Source: Saccharococcus thermophilus
Lineage (GTDB): Bacteria; Bacillota; Bacilli; Bacillales; Anoxybacillaceae
Length of the DNA stretch: 64,000 nt
Direction: 5' to 3'
Assembly: GCF_011761475.1 (NCBI RefSeq)
Contig: NZ_JAASRS010000001.1
Span: 2,108,001 to 2,172,000 of the forward strand
Positions 53,007 to 61,493 of this stretch are shown here, piece by piece; positions within the stretch are counted from its first letter, which is position 1, and each line of letters begins with the position of its first letter. The notes beneath the pieces were generated by a model. The model was given only the letters and a program-made list of their open reading frames with translations. It had not been told where the DNA came from and made no database searches. Position numbers and translations under genes: made by a program.

Positions 53007-53155
53007 TCCATAATCCCCCTTTGAACAAATTTTCTTAACATAAAAACATGAAATTCTTTGCAATAATGGCATGTATAACTACCACGGGGGAAAGTTAGTC
53101 CTAAGAGGTCCTAACCCTTTAAGTAGTCACATTACCTGCCGTTAAGAAGTTCACG
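53007..53155 (-). other. 150-base structured leader of speD
   Basis: Between the promoter start (about 53155) and speD. It contains GTTAGGACCTCTTAGGACTAAC near 53094-53115 (stem GTTAG/CTAAC with direct repeat TTAGGAC) flanked by AAAGGG and TTTCCCCC that can pair outside it. No U-tract terminator. No known riboswitch class recognised. Confidence 0.4.
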
Positions 53156-53161
53156 AGACAT

Positions 53162-53190
53162 AGTATACTTTGTTTACGTTGTTTTTGCAA
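53162..53190 (-). promoter_or_regulatory. sigma-A promoter of speD
   Basis: TTGCAA (53190-53185), 17-base spacer, TATACT (53167-53162) on the minus strand. Confidence 0.82.
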
Positions 53191-53243
53191 CATGCTTTTT
53201 AAATTTTTTACAAAGAATGCAAACCACCCTTTGCCGATCACAT

Positions 53244-53278
53244 AAAAAAAGTGCTGGTCGTTAAGGCCAGCACTTTTT
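53244..53278 (-). terminator. gapB terminator
   Basis: AAAAAGTGCTGG / CCAGCACTTTTT (12 bp) followed by TTTTTTTATG on the minus strand; overlaps the gapB stop. Confidence 0.92.
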
Positions 53279-54308
53279 ATCCTGCATTTACGCTTAGTTT
53301 TTCGATCATTTTGACGGCGACCATGTTCGCTAAATCGACAACGCGGCAAGAATAGCCCCATTCATTATCATACCATGCTAATACTTTTACTTTCCGACCT
53401 TCCATCACCATCGTCGAAAGACCGTCAATAATCGCCGAGTGCGGATTCGTATTAAAATCTATCGAAACAAGCGGCTCCATCGTAAAATCGAGAATGCCTT
53501 TTAATGGGCCGTTCGCGGCACGAATAAACACTTCATTGACTTCTTCCACCGTAACCTCTTTTTTCACATCCACGACTAAGTCAACGAGCGATACGTTTGG
53601 CGTCGGAACACGAAGCGCCATTCCATGCAGCTTTCCTTTTAAATGTGGCAATACTAATCCTAGCGCTTTTGCCGCTCCCGTTGTTGTCGGGATGATCGAC
53701 TGCGCGCAAGAGCGGGCGCGGCGCAAATCTTTGTGCGGATTGTCGATATTTTTTTGGTCGTTCGTATAAGCATGGACCGTTGTCATTAACCCATTTTCAA
53801 TCCCAAACGCTTCATCAAGCACTTTTACCACAGGAGCAAGGCAGTTTGTCGTGCAGGAAGCGTTGGAAATGATGAAATGTTGATCGATGTCAAGCACATG
53901 CTCATTGACGCCAACGACAATCGTGACATCCTCATTTTTCCCCGGCGCAGTTAAAATAACACGCTTCGCTCCCGCTTCAAGGTGAAGGCTCGCTTTTTCG
54001 CGGGAATTAAATTTTCCTGTCGCTTCGATAACAATATCAATATCGAGCTCTTTCCAAGGCAGCTCTTTCGGATCGCGCGAACTGAGCAGTTTTACCTTTT
54101 TGCCGTTGACAAGAAGACCATCTTCGCGCGGAATCACTTCTCCGTCAAATTTACCGTGATTGGAATCATATTTTATTAAATGCGCTAACGTTTCGGATGG
54201 ATAGCTTGCATTAATCGCCACGATATCTAGGTATGGAGAATGGATGGCGTTGCGAAATACCATTCTTCCAATTCGTCCGAATCCATTAATCGCTATTTTT
54301 GCTTTCAT
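53277..54308 (-). CDS. gapB: glyceraldehyde-3-phosphate dehydrogenase, gluconeogenic GapB type
   Basis: 343 residues. NAD(P)-binding [14 protein letters not shown]; after strand 2 the sequence is [13 protein letters not shown], lacking the Asp-Leu of glycolytic GapA, as in NADP-preferring GapB. Catalytic [13 protein letters not shown] (Cys near 154) and HAYTNDQ (His), [11 protein letters not shown] and [11 protein letters not shown]. Works toward gluconeogenesis in Bacillus. Two CcpN operator matches lie upstream, which agrees with repression on glycolytic carbon sources. Next to speD as in B. subtilis. Confidence 0.95.
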   Translation of the reverse strand: MKAKIAINGFGRIGRMVFRNAIHSPYLDIVAINASYPSETLAHLIKYDSNHGKFDGEVIPREDGLLVNGKKVKLLSSRDPKELPWKELDIDIVIEATGKFNSREKASLHLEAGAKRVILTAPGKNEDVTIVVGVNEHVLDIDQHFIISNASCTTNCLAPVVKVLDEAFGIENGLMTTVHAYTNDQKNIDNPHKDLRRARSCAQSIIPTTTGAAKALGLVLPHLKGKLHGMALRVPTPNVSLVDLVVDVKKEVTVEEVNEVFIRAANGPLKGILDFTMEPLVSIDFNTNPHSAIIDGLSTMVMEGRKVKVLAWYDNEWGYSCRVVDLANMVAVKMIEKLSVNAG

Positions 54309-54328
54309 TTATGTTCTCCTCTCACATA

Positions 54329-54373
54329 TATGTTATACTAATAAACAAGTCTACGCATAAATAGTATATCATA
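54329..54373. promoter_or_regulatory. two CcpN operator sequences before gapB
   Basis: TATGTTATACT on the plus strand (54329-54339) and TATGATATACT on the minus strand (54373-54363) both fit the CcpN consensus TRTGHYATAYW without mismatch. The second includes a TATACT that may be the gapB -10. Arrangement resembles the double site of B. subtilis gapB; consensus quoted from memory. Confidence 0.75.
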
Positions 54374-54412
54374 TTTTTGGGGAATGTGGAGAAAAAATTC
54401 AACGAAATGATA

Positions 54413-54441
54413 AAAAAAGACGCCCGTTTTTAAAGGGCGTC
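54413..54441 (-). terminator. coaE terminator
   Basis: GACGCCC / GGGCGTC (7 bp, nine-base loop) and T-run on the minus strand; the hairpin includes the last coaE codons. Confidence 0.85.
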
Positions 54442-55029
54442 CCATTCCGTTAAAATTTGCAAAAGCTGTTGTTTTGTTTCTTCCACCGTTCCGTTATTAT
54501 TGATGACGGCATCTGCTTTTTTGACTTTTTCTCGAAGCGGCAGTTGCGAACGAATTCGCGCCAGCGCCTCTTCTTTCGAAAAACCGTTCCGTTTCATTAG
54601 CCGTTCGAGCTGCACCTCATCATCGACGTATACGACAATGACTTTATCGATAAAATGGGTCAGCTCGCTTTCAAATAAAAGCGGAATATCGAGGACGATC
54701 GTTTTCGCCCCGTTTTGAACGTACGCTTCTTTTTCCGCCATCATGCGCCGGCGGACCGCCGGATGAACGATGGCATTCAGCTTTTTCCGCTCCCGCTCAT
54801 TATGGAAGACAATCGCTCCTAGTTTGGCCCGGTCAATTTCCCCGTTTGCCTGCAAAATATCCTGGCCAAACGTTGCGACAATTTGCGCGTATGCTTCCTC
54901 TCCCACTTTGACGACATCGCGCGCGACTTGGTCCGCATCAATCACCGGAATCCCCAGCTCGCGAATCATCCCGGTCACCGTACTTTTTCCGCTTGCGATG
55001 CCGCCGGTCAATCCAATCGTCAGTGCCAT
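54430..55029 (-). CDS. coaE: dephospho-CoA kinase
   Basis: Last step of CoA synthesis. 199 residues from ATG 55029 (RBS GGAGAGGAAA): P-loop [14 protein letters not shown] near residue 5, then [31 protein letters not shown] and R-rich [19 protein letters not shown]. The last gene of polA-mutM-coaE. In B. subtilis ytaF lies between mutM and coaE; here the 139-base gap (55030-55168) holds no gene that I can see. Confidence 0.96.
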   Translation of the reverse strand: MALTIGLTGGIASGKSTVTGMIRELGIPVIDADQVARDVVKVGEEAYAQIVATFGQDILQANGEIDRAKLGAIVFHNERERKKLNAIVHPAVRRRMMAEKEAYVQNGAKTIVLDIPLLFESELTHFIDKVIVVYVDDEVQLERLMKRNGFSKEEALARIRSQLPLREKVKKADAVINNNGTVEETKQQLLQILTEWDAL

Positions 55030-55168
55030 GATTTCCTCTCCCTTATGCACATCGATTCGTCTAATCTATGCTTTCCGATATGATGATCTATAAGCGAAAA
55101 GCACCAGAAGAGCGCATCGATTTGTCTCCTTGCATTTTTTATTTCTATGATCGAGTCATTCCCACTTA

Positions 55169-55993
55169 TTATCGTTGGCAACTCGGGCAATAATGGGTGC
55201 CGCGTCCGGCGACAACCGTTTTTTGAATCGGTTGCCCGCAGCGTTTGCACGGTTCTCCTTTTCGCCCGTACACGAATAGCTGCAGTTGAAACGTTCCGCT
55301 TTCTCCTTGTGTGTTGACGTACGACCTTACCGTGCTTCCTCCTTTTTCGATCGCTTCTTGTAATATTGTCACCATTTCGCGATGTAAGCGCGCAACTTCC
55401 TCATCGGTTAATGACGACGCGATACGTTCAGGGTGGATTCCAGCACGGAATAGTGACTCATCTACATAAATGTTGCCGAGCCCAACGACAACCGTTTGGT
55501 CAAGAAGTACCGTTTTGATCGTACGGTTCGTTTTTCGCAGCCGTTTTGCAAGAAAGTTTGCGGTAAATGTTTCAGAAAACGGTTCAGGGCCTAGCTGGGA
55601 CAAAGGCAGCCGGGCATCTTCTTCTCCTTTTCGATAAAGATGCATCGTCCCAAACTTTCTTACATCGCGATAGCGAAGTTCTGTGCCATCGGTAAAGCGG
55701 AAAATAACATGGGTATGCGGTTCGATAGGGTCTTCCTTGCGCCAAACCACATAGCGCCCTTCCATGCGCAAATGGGAAATGAGCACATGTGTATCGAGCA
55801 TCAATTTTAAAAATTTCCCTCGCCGCTCCACATCATGGATCGTTTGTCCTTTGAGCGTTTCGGCAAATTCCGTCACATCCGCTGGATATTGAACGATCTT
55901 TGGCCAAAACACTTGCACTTCTTCGATCGTTTTGCCAACGGTTAACGGAATGAGAGTGCGGCGAATTATTTCCACTTCCGGCAGTTCCGGCAT
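55169..55993 (-). CDS. mutM: formamidopyrimidine-DNA glycosylase
   Basis: Excises 8-oxoguanine and cleaves AP sites. 274 residues, begins PELPEVEIIRRTL with catalytic Pro2 and Glu3, conserved Lys in RRGKFLKL near 60, helix-two-turn-helix VVGLGNIYVDESLFRAGIHP near 170, and a C-terminal zinc finger CKRCGQPIQKTVVAGRGTHYCPSC (ligand cysteines in CKRC and CPSC). RBS AGGAAGGG. 17 bases after polA. Confidence 0.97.
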   Translation of the reverse strand: MPELPEVEIIRRTLIPLTVGKTIEEVQVFWPKIVQYPADVTEFAETLKGQTIHDVERRGKFLKLMLDTHVLISHLRMEGRYVVWRKEDPIEPHTHVIFRFTDGTELRYRDVRKFGTMHLYRKGEEDARLPLSQLGPEPFSETFTANFLAKRLRKTNRTIKTVLLDQTVVVGLGNIYVDESLFRAGIHPERIASSLTDEEVARLHREMVTILQEAIEKGGSTVRSYVNTQGESGTFQLQLFVYGRKGEPCKRCGQPIQKTVVAGRGTHYCPSCQR

Positions 55994-56009
55994 CCGTTAT
56001 CCCTTCCTT

Positions 56010-58640
56010 TTACTTTGCGTCATACCATGTTGGTCCATAATGATAATCGACTTTAAGCGGCACTTTTAATTGTATCGCGTTTTCCATCACTTCAGGAACG
56101 ATTTGCTGCAACCGTTCCACTTCTTCTTTCGGCGCTTCCAAAATCAATTCGTCATGCACTTGCAGAAGCATCCGCGCTTGCAGTTTTTCTTGCTTTAGAC
56201 GGTCCGCCAAATCAATCATCGCCTTTTTAATAATATCGGCGGCGCTTCCTTGAATCGGCGTATTCATTGCCGTCCGCTCGGCAAAGCTGCGCAGGTTGAA
56301 GTTTCGGCTCGTAATGTCCGGCAAATAGCGGCGGCGGTGCAATAGCGTCGTGACATATCCTTTTTGTTTCGCTTCTTGGACGATGTTTTCCATATACTGC
56401 TTAACACCCGGAAAAATTTCAAAATACCGGCGGATAAATTCCGCTGCCTCTTTTCTTGGAATATTTAAATTTTGCGACAGGCCATAATCGCTGATGCCGT
56501 AAACGATGCCAAAGTTCACCGCTTTCGCCTGCCTGCGCATGTTTGGCGTCACTTCATCGGCTGTGACGTGGAAAATATCCATCGCCGTTTTTGTATGAAT
56601 GTCTAAATCGTGTCGAAACGCATCGATTAAATTTTCATCATTGGCAATGTGGGCAAGCACGCGCAGCTCGATTTGCGAATAATCGGCGGAAAAAATAACC
56701 CAGTCCGGCTTGGACGGCACGAACGCCTGGCGAATTTTCCGCCCTTCCTCTAAACGAATCGGAATGTTTTGCAAGTTCGGTTCCGTGGAACTTAACCGCC
56801 CTGTTTGCGTCAGCGCCTGATTAAAAATGGTGTGCACTTTGTGGGTGTCGCGATGCACCACTTTTAGCAATCCTTCAATATAGGTGGACTGCAGCTTTCC
56901 TAACTGGCGGTAATGCAAAATTTTCTCGACAATTTCGTGCTGCGGCGCCAGTTTCTCTAATACATCCGCCGATGTGGAATATCCTGTTTTCGTTTTTTTC
57001 AATACAGGTAGCTGCAGCTTTTCAAATAAAATAACTCCCAATTGTTTTGGCGAATTAATGTTAAACTCTTGTCCCGCCAGTTCATAAATTTCCTGCTCCA
57101 CTGCATGGAGCTGTTCTGTCAATTCTTCGCCCATTTCTTTTAAGCGCTCGACATCGACTTTTACGCCGGTAAATTCCATCTCAGCGAGAATCGAAGACAG
57201 CGGCAATTCCAAATCGGTAAATAAAGCATATTGTTCATTTTCTTGCAAATCTTGTATAAACTCTTTCTCTAAAGCGCGGATTGCCGCCGCTTTGCGAACA
57301 AGATGCTCGGCCAGCACGTTTTCGTCTGGTACGGTTTGTTTAGCGCCCTTGCCGTATACCGTCTCATCGGATTGCACAGCCATATATTGCTTCGTTTTTG
57401 CCACCGAAGCGACATCTTCTGTCGATTGTGATGGATTTAATAAATACGAGGCGATTAATAAATCAAACTCAATTCCACGCAGCTCGATACCTTTCCATTT
57501 TAGCGCAACGATCGCCCGCTTCCCGTCAAAAACGCTTTTTTTCTTTGTTTCATCTTCGAGCCAAGCGGTAAATAACGGCGACGACAAGGCGGTATCGGTG
57601 CGAATAAAGAAATGACCGTGCTCATTCGCTAGCGCAAACCCTAAAATCGGCGCCTTATGGTAATTGGATTCCAAAACCTCGACAACGAGCGACGACCGAT
57701 CGGCAAGTATCGACTCGCTCACTTCCTCAACGATCGTATAATCGATGTTTGGCAGTACAGCTTCCTCTTTTTTCGTTTGCGGAGCTACCTTGTTAAGGAG
57801 AGAATTAAACCCAAGCTCTTTAAATAAGGCGACAACCTTATCGGCATCTTGTCCGTGGTATTCGATATCTTCCAATGAAAGCTCGACCGGCGCGTCGCGG
57901 GAAATGGTCGCCAGCTGCTTGCTCATCAGCGCCAAATCGCGGTATTTCTCTAAATTTTCCTTTAGTTTGTTGCCATTTATTTGCTCAGTGGAAGCCAATA
58001 TGTTTTCCACCGAACCGAATTGTTTTAACAGCTTTACCGCCGTTTTCTCGCCAATGCCAGGCACTCCTGGAATATTATCGGATTTGTCGCCCATTAATCC
58101 TTTTAAATCAATAATTTGTTCCGGTGTCAGTCCATATTTCTCCTGCACTGTTTTCGGCGTATATGATTCGACATCGGTAATGCCTTTTTTCGTAATGTCT
58201 ACCGTCACATGATCAGAGACAAGCTGTGTCAAATCGCGGTCGCCAGAGATCACTTTGACCTCAAATCCTTCTTTTTCGGCCTTTGCCGACAGCGTGCCGA
58301 TAATATCGTCCGCTTCATAATTTTCTAGTTCATAGGAGCGGATTTGGTATGCCTGAAGCAGCTCTCTAAGCAGCGGAAATTGCTCCGATAATTCCGGAGG
58401 CGTTTGCTGCCGCCCTCCTTTATATTCGGTAAACGTTTTGTGGCGGAACGTCGTTTTCCCGGCATCAAAGGCAACAAGCATATGCGTCGGTTTTTCTTCT
58501 TCCAAAATTTTCATCAGCATCATCGTAAAGCCATATACGGCATTCGTATGAATCCCTTTATCGTTATGTAAAAGCGGCAGCGCAAAAAAAGCGCGATAGG
58601 CAACGCTGTTTCCATCAATCAATACTAGTTTCTTTTTCAA
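56010..58640 (-). CDS. polA: DNA polymerase I
   Basis: Repair and Okazaki-fragment polymerase. 876 residues: 5'-3' exonuclease about 1-290 (LIDGNSVAYRAFFAL, GDRDLTQLV, GLMGDKSDNIPGVPGIGEKTA); a 3'-5' exonuclease-like domain 300-465 that lacks the DxE and other metal acidic residues, so no proofreading expected, as in Bst polymerase; and the polymerase domain with motif A FSADYSQIELRVLAHI, motif B RRQAKAVNFGIVYGISDYG and motif C LLQVHDELILEAP. Start TTG 58640 with GAGGAGGG upstream. Very similar to Geobacillus stearothermophilus Pol I. Confidence 0.97.
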   Translation of the reverse strand: MKKKLVLIDGNSVAYRAFFALPLLHNDKGIHTNAVYGFTMMLMKILEEEKPTHMLVAFDAGKTTFRHKTFTEYKGGRQQTPPELSEQFPLLRELLQAYQIRSYELENYEADDIIGTLSAKAEKEGFEVKVISGDRDLTQLVSDHVTVDITKKGITDVESYTPKTVQEKYGLTPEQIIDLKGLMGDKSDNIPGVPGIGEKTAVKLLKQFGSVENILASTEQINGNKLKENLEKYRDLALMSKQLATISRDAPVELSLEDIEYHGQDADKVVALFKELGFNSLLNKVAPQTKKEEAVLPNIDYTIVEEVSESILADRSSLVVEVLESNYHKAPILGFALANEHGHFFIRTDTALSSPLFTAWLEDETKKKSVFDGKRAIVALKWKGIELRGIEFDLLIASYLLNPSQSTEDVASVAKTKQYMAVQSDETVYGKGAKQTVPDENVLAEHLVRKAAAIRALEKEFIQDLQENEQYALFTDLELPLSSILAEMEFTGVKVDVERLKEMGEELTEQLHAVEQEIYELAGQEFNINSPKQLGVILFEKLQLPVLKKTKTGYSTSADVLEKLAPQHEIVEKILHYRQLGKLQSTYIEGLLKVVHRDTHKVHTIFNQALTQTGRLSSTEPNLQNIPIRLEEGRKIRQAFVPSKPDWVIFSADYSQIELRVLAHIANDENLIDAFRHDLDIHTKTAMDIFHVTADEVTPNMRRQAKAVNFGIVYGISDYGLSQNLNIPRKEAAEFIRRYFEIFPGVKQYMENIVQEAKQKGYVTTLLHRRRYLPDITSRNFNLRSFAERTAMNTPIQGSAADIIKKAMIDLADRLKQEKLQARMLLQVHDELILEAPKEEVERLQQIVPEVMENAIQLKVPLKVDYHYGPTWYDAK

Positions 58641-58691
58641 CGTATTCCCTCCTCTAGCACTCTTGTTCCTATTGTACCATGATTGCCTCTA

Positions 58692-58728
58692 TAAATAAAA
58701 AAACGAGAACGTTTTTTCGTTCTCGTTT
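58692..58728 (-). terminator. phoPR terminator
   Basis: AAACGAGAACG / CGTTCTCGTTT (11 bp) with an AAAAAA loop and T-run on the minus strand, overlapping the phoR stop. Confidence 0.9.
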
Positions 58729-60481
58729 ACTTTTGGAATCGCTTTGGAAAATGCACCGTAAAGGTCGTACCATGCCCGACTTTGCTTTTGACCGTAATGT
58801 AGCCGTGGTGCGCTTCCACTAAATGTTTGACAATCGCCAGTCCTAAACCCGTTCCGCCCGAGTTGCGGCTGCGCGCTTTATCGACCCGGTAAAAGCGTTC
58901 GAAGATACGCGGGATCTCTTTTTCCTCAATGCCAATGCCTGTATCTTTGACGTGAAGAAGAATTTCCTCCGCTTGTTCCTCAATGACGGCCTCCACTTTT
59001 CCACCTTTTGGCGTATACGTCAACGCGTTTGTAATCAAATTAATGAAAATTTGTTTCAGTCGGTTGACATCACCTTTTATATATGCCGCAGCAGGAACTT
59101 GCCAATAAAAATCGATTTCTTTTTCTTCCGCTTTGCTTTGAAAGATCGTGGCCGTTTCTTTTAACACCGCTGCTAAATCGACCGTTTCCATCTGAAGCTG
59201 AAACCCGTGCTGCTCAATTTTCGATAAATCAAGCAACTCTTGCACTAATGTTTGCAGACGTTCGCTTTCTTTTAAAATAATCGACAAAAAATGCTGCAGC
59301 GCCTGCTCATCTTTCATCGCCCCGTCAAGAAGCGTTTCGGTAAATCCCTTAATTGAGGTAATCGGCGTTTTTAACTCATGAGAAACGTTAGCGACAAAAT
59401 CTTTCCGGACTTGCTCCAGCCTTTTTAGCTCGGTAATATCATGGAAAACGAGCACAATGCCTTGCCATTCGTCATTCGTACCAATAATCGGGGCGCCGTA
59501 CACTTCAAAATGCTTTCGCTCGATGCCAATCGTCAGTAGCAACTGTTTGCGAATTTTTGTCTCTTTAATAAAAATTTCATTCACAAGCTGGACGATTTCT
59601 TTATGAGCAAATGCTTCCGTATACGGCCGGTACAAATAATTGGATGATTGAATATGAAAGCATTCCTTAAAGGCGCGGTTGATTAAATTAATGTAGCCGC
59701 GGCTGTCAATCAAAATAAGCCCGCTTCCGACGTTTTCAATCAGTGTATGAAGGCGATCGGTTTGCATTTCCCGAGATTTGCTGATTTCCTGCAAATTGCG
59801 GGCAAGCCGGTTAATGGATTGAACGAGCATCCCTGCTTCATTGTATTCCCCGTTTGGCACTCTTGCTTCATAATTTCCTTTTGCCAGCTCAACAGCTACT
59901 TCTGTTGCCGCTTCGATCGGCCTCATATATTGATTGGCAATTTTCAATCCGAGCAAAATAATGACAATGAGCGCGGTGCCTAGACTGCTGATTAACACTC
60001 CCCAAATTTGCTGATTCACCTTTTTCAACGAATTGGTCGGAGAGCTTAAAATGACATATCCTGCGTTTGTTCCTTCTTTTGTGTAAGGAACAATATAATA
60101 ATACACATCATTCGTTTTTTCGACGATTGAAAACTGATGAAATCGTTTTTTGTGCAAAATGCCGTGAATAATCTGTTCATGAACTTGATCGCTAATATCG
60201 GCAACATGCCCGGTGTCAAACAGCACTTTTTCATTGCGGTTTAATATCGTGATGCGCGAGGACAGCTCTGCGCTCATTTCTTGTAAATCGGGGCGAATTT
60301 GCGCCAATGATTCATTTTTTAGCAAAATGGCAACCGCTTTTGCTTCTTTTTCCAGCCGTTCATTCATCGTTTCCACATAAAAGTCTTTAAATAATTGCCC
60401 AAGCAAAAATCCAAGGCATATCAATACCGTGACAATCAATGTCACCATCCAGAACAACAGACGTGTGCGGAAACTAGTCAT
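58727..60481 (-). CDS. phoR: PhoR-type sensor histidine kinase
   Basis: Membrane kinase of the phosphate-starvation two-component system. 584 residues: TM1 about 8-28, extracytoplasmic sensor about 30-155, TM2 about 157-180, HAMP (MRPIEAATEVAVELAKGNYE), PAS (IENVGSGLILIDSRGYINLINRAF region), HisKA with FVANVSHELKTPITSIKG (His near 365), N box NLITNALTYTPKGG, and G boxes KDTGIGIEEKE and GGTGLGLAIVKHLVEAHHG. Start overlaps phoP stop by eight bases. phoP-phoR upstream of polA is the B. subtilis order. Confidence 0.95.
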   Translation of the reverse strand: MTSFRTRLLFWMVTLIVTVLICLGFLLGQLFKDFYVETMNERLEKEAKAVAILLKNESLAQIRPDLQEMSAELSSRITILNRNEKVLFDTGHVADISDQVHEQIIHGILHKKRFHQFSIVEKTNDVYYYIVPYTKEGTNAGYVILSSPTNSLKKVNQQIWGVLISSLGTALIVIILLGLKIANQYMRPIEAATEVAVELAKGNYEARVPNGEYNEAGMLVQSINRLARNLQEISKSREMQTDRLHTLIENVGSGLILIDSRGYINLINRAFKECFHIQSSNYLYRPYTEAFAHKEIVQLVNEIFIKETKIRKQLLLTIGIERKHFEVYGAPIIGTNDEWQGIVLVFHDITELKRLEQVRKDFVANVSHELKTPITSIKGFTETLLDGAMKDEQALQHFLSIILKESERLQTLVQELLDLSKIEQHGFQLQMETVDLAAVLKETATIFQSKAEEKEIDFYWQVPAAAYIKGDVNRLKQIFINLITNALTYTPKGGKVEAVIEEQAEEILLHVKDTGIGIEEKEIPRIFERFYRVDKARSRNSGGTGLGLAIVKHLVEAHHGYITVKSKVGHGTTFTVHFPKRFQK

Positions 60482-61181
60482 TCCGTTTTGGCTCCTCTAA
60501 TTTATATCCAAGCCCCCGTATCGTTTTAATATATAAAGGTTTTTTCGTATCATGTTCAATTTTTTCCCGCAAATGGCTAATATGAACATCGACAATACGA
60601 GTATCGCCGGCAAAATCATAATTCCATACCGCGCTAAGCAGTTGATCTCTCGTTAACACCCGGCCTTTATTTTTGGCTAGATAAAGAAGCAACTCAAATT
60701 CTTTCGGAGTAAGCTCGAGCTGCTTTCCATCAAAATATGCTTCATAGCTGTCTGGGAAAATTTCTAATTCACCAATGACGATTCGTTCATCGTCTTCCTC
60801 GGCAGGATTGGAAAGCTGCGTGCGCCGCAAGATCGCCTTCACCCGCGCGATGACTTCACGGGGGCTAAACGGCTTGGTCATGTAGTCATCTGCGCCAAGC
60901 TCGAGCCCGAGCACTTTGTCGAATTCGTCGTCTTTCGCCGTCAACATTAAAATCGGTGTCATCACTTTTTGCTGTCGCAATTGTTTGCACACTTCGACCC
61001 CGTCGAGCTTTGGAAGCATCAAGTCCAAAATGATTAACGCCGGCTGTTCACTAGCTACTTTCTCGATCGCTTCCTCGCCATCATTTGCCGTCACGACCGT
61101 AAATCCTGCTTGTTCCAAATTGTATGTTAACAGCGTGACAATCGATTGTTCGTCGTCGACAACTAACACTTTTTTGCCCAT
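60474..61181 (-). CDS. phoP: PhoP-type response regulator
   Basis: OmpR-family regulator of the Pho regulon. 235 residues: receiver with VVDDEQSIV, phosphorylation Asp in LIILDLMLPKLDGVE (about residue 53), Thr in MLTAKDDEFDKVLGLELGADDY and Lys of MTKPF; then winged-helix DNA-binding domain with ELTPKEFELLLYLAKNKGRVLTRDQLL (split in two helices) and VDVHISHLREKIE. RBS GGAGGAGAAGG before ATG 61181. Confidence 0.96.
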   Translation of the reverse strand: MGKKVLVVDDEQSIVTLLTYNLEQAGFTVVTANDGEEAIEKVASEQPALIILDLMLPKLDGVEVCKQLRQQKVMTPILMLTAKDDEFDKVLGLELGADDYMTKPFSPREVIARVKAILRRTQLSNPAEEDDERIVIGELEIFPDSYEAYFDGKQLELTPKEFELLLYLAKNKGRVLTRDQLLSAVWNYDFAGDTRIVDVHISHLREKIEHDTKKPLYIKTIRGLGYKLEEPKRND

Positions 61182-61226
61182 CCTTCTCCTCCGCTCTGCT
61201 ATTTAGAATTAAGTTTATCCATGTTT

Positions 61227-61237
61227 ATCATACCATA
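61227..61237 (-). promoter_or_regulatory. extended -10 of the phoPR promoter
   Basis: Minus-strand TATGGTATGAT supplies TGN-TATGAT (TATGAT at 61232-61227), 40 bases before the phoP RBS; no good -35. It begins just after the terminator of the MaoC-like gene. Confidence 0.5.
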
Positions 61238-61242
61238 AAACT

Positions 61243-61275
61243 AAAAAAAACCGCCTTATGAAGCAGACGGTTTTT
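61243..61275 (-). terminator. terminator of the MaoC-like gene
   Basis: AAAACCG / CGGTTTT (7 bp with a larger loop) followed by TTTTTTTTAG on the minus strand. Confidence 0.65.
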
Positions 61276-61493
61276 CATTTAAAAATTTTCTAACACCCGG
61301 CCATCGAGCGGAGATAAGACATACGGCGGACAGACGGACAACACCCCTTCGAGCACTTTTTCTTCGTTCCGCGTCGCTTTCACGGAAATCGCAATGATAT
61401 GATCATCTTCATTTACTTCTGTTACCTCAAATAAAAACTGTAATTGCTCGTAATGATAGACTGGCTTCAGAAAATGGATTTCCTGCTTAGTAA

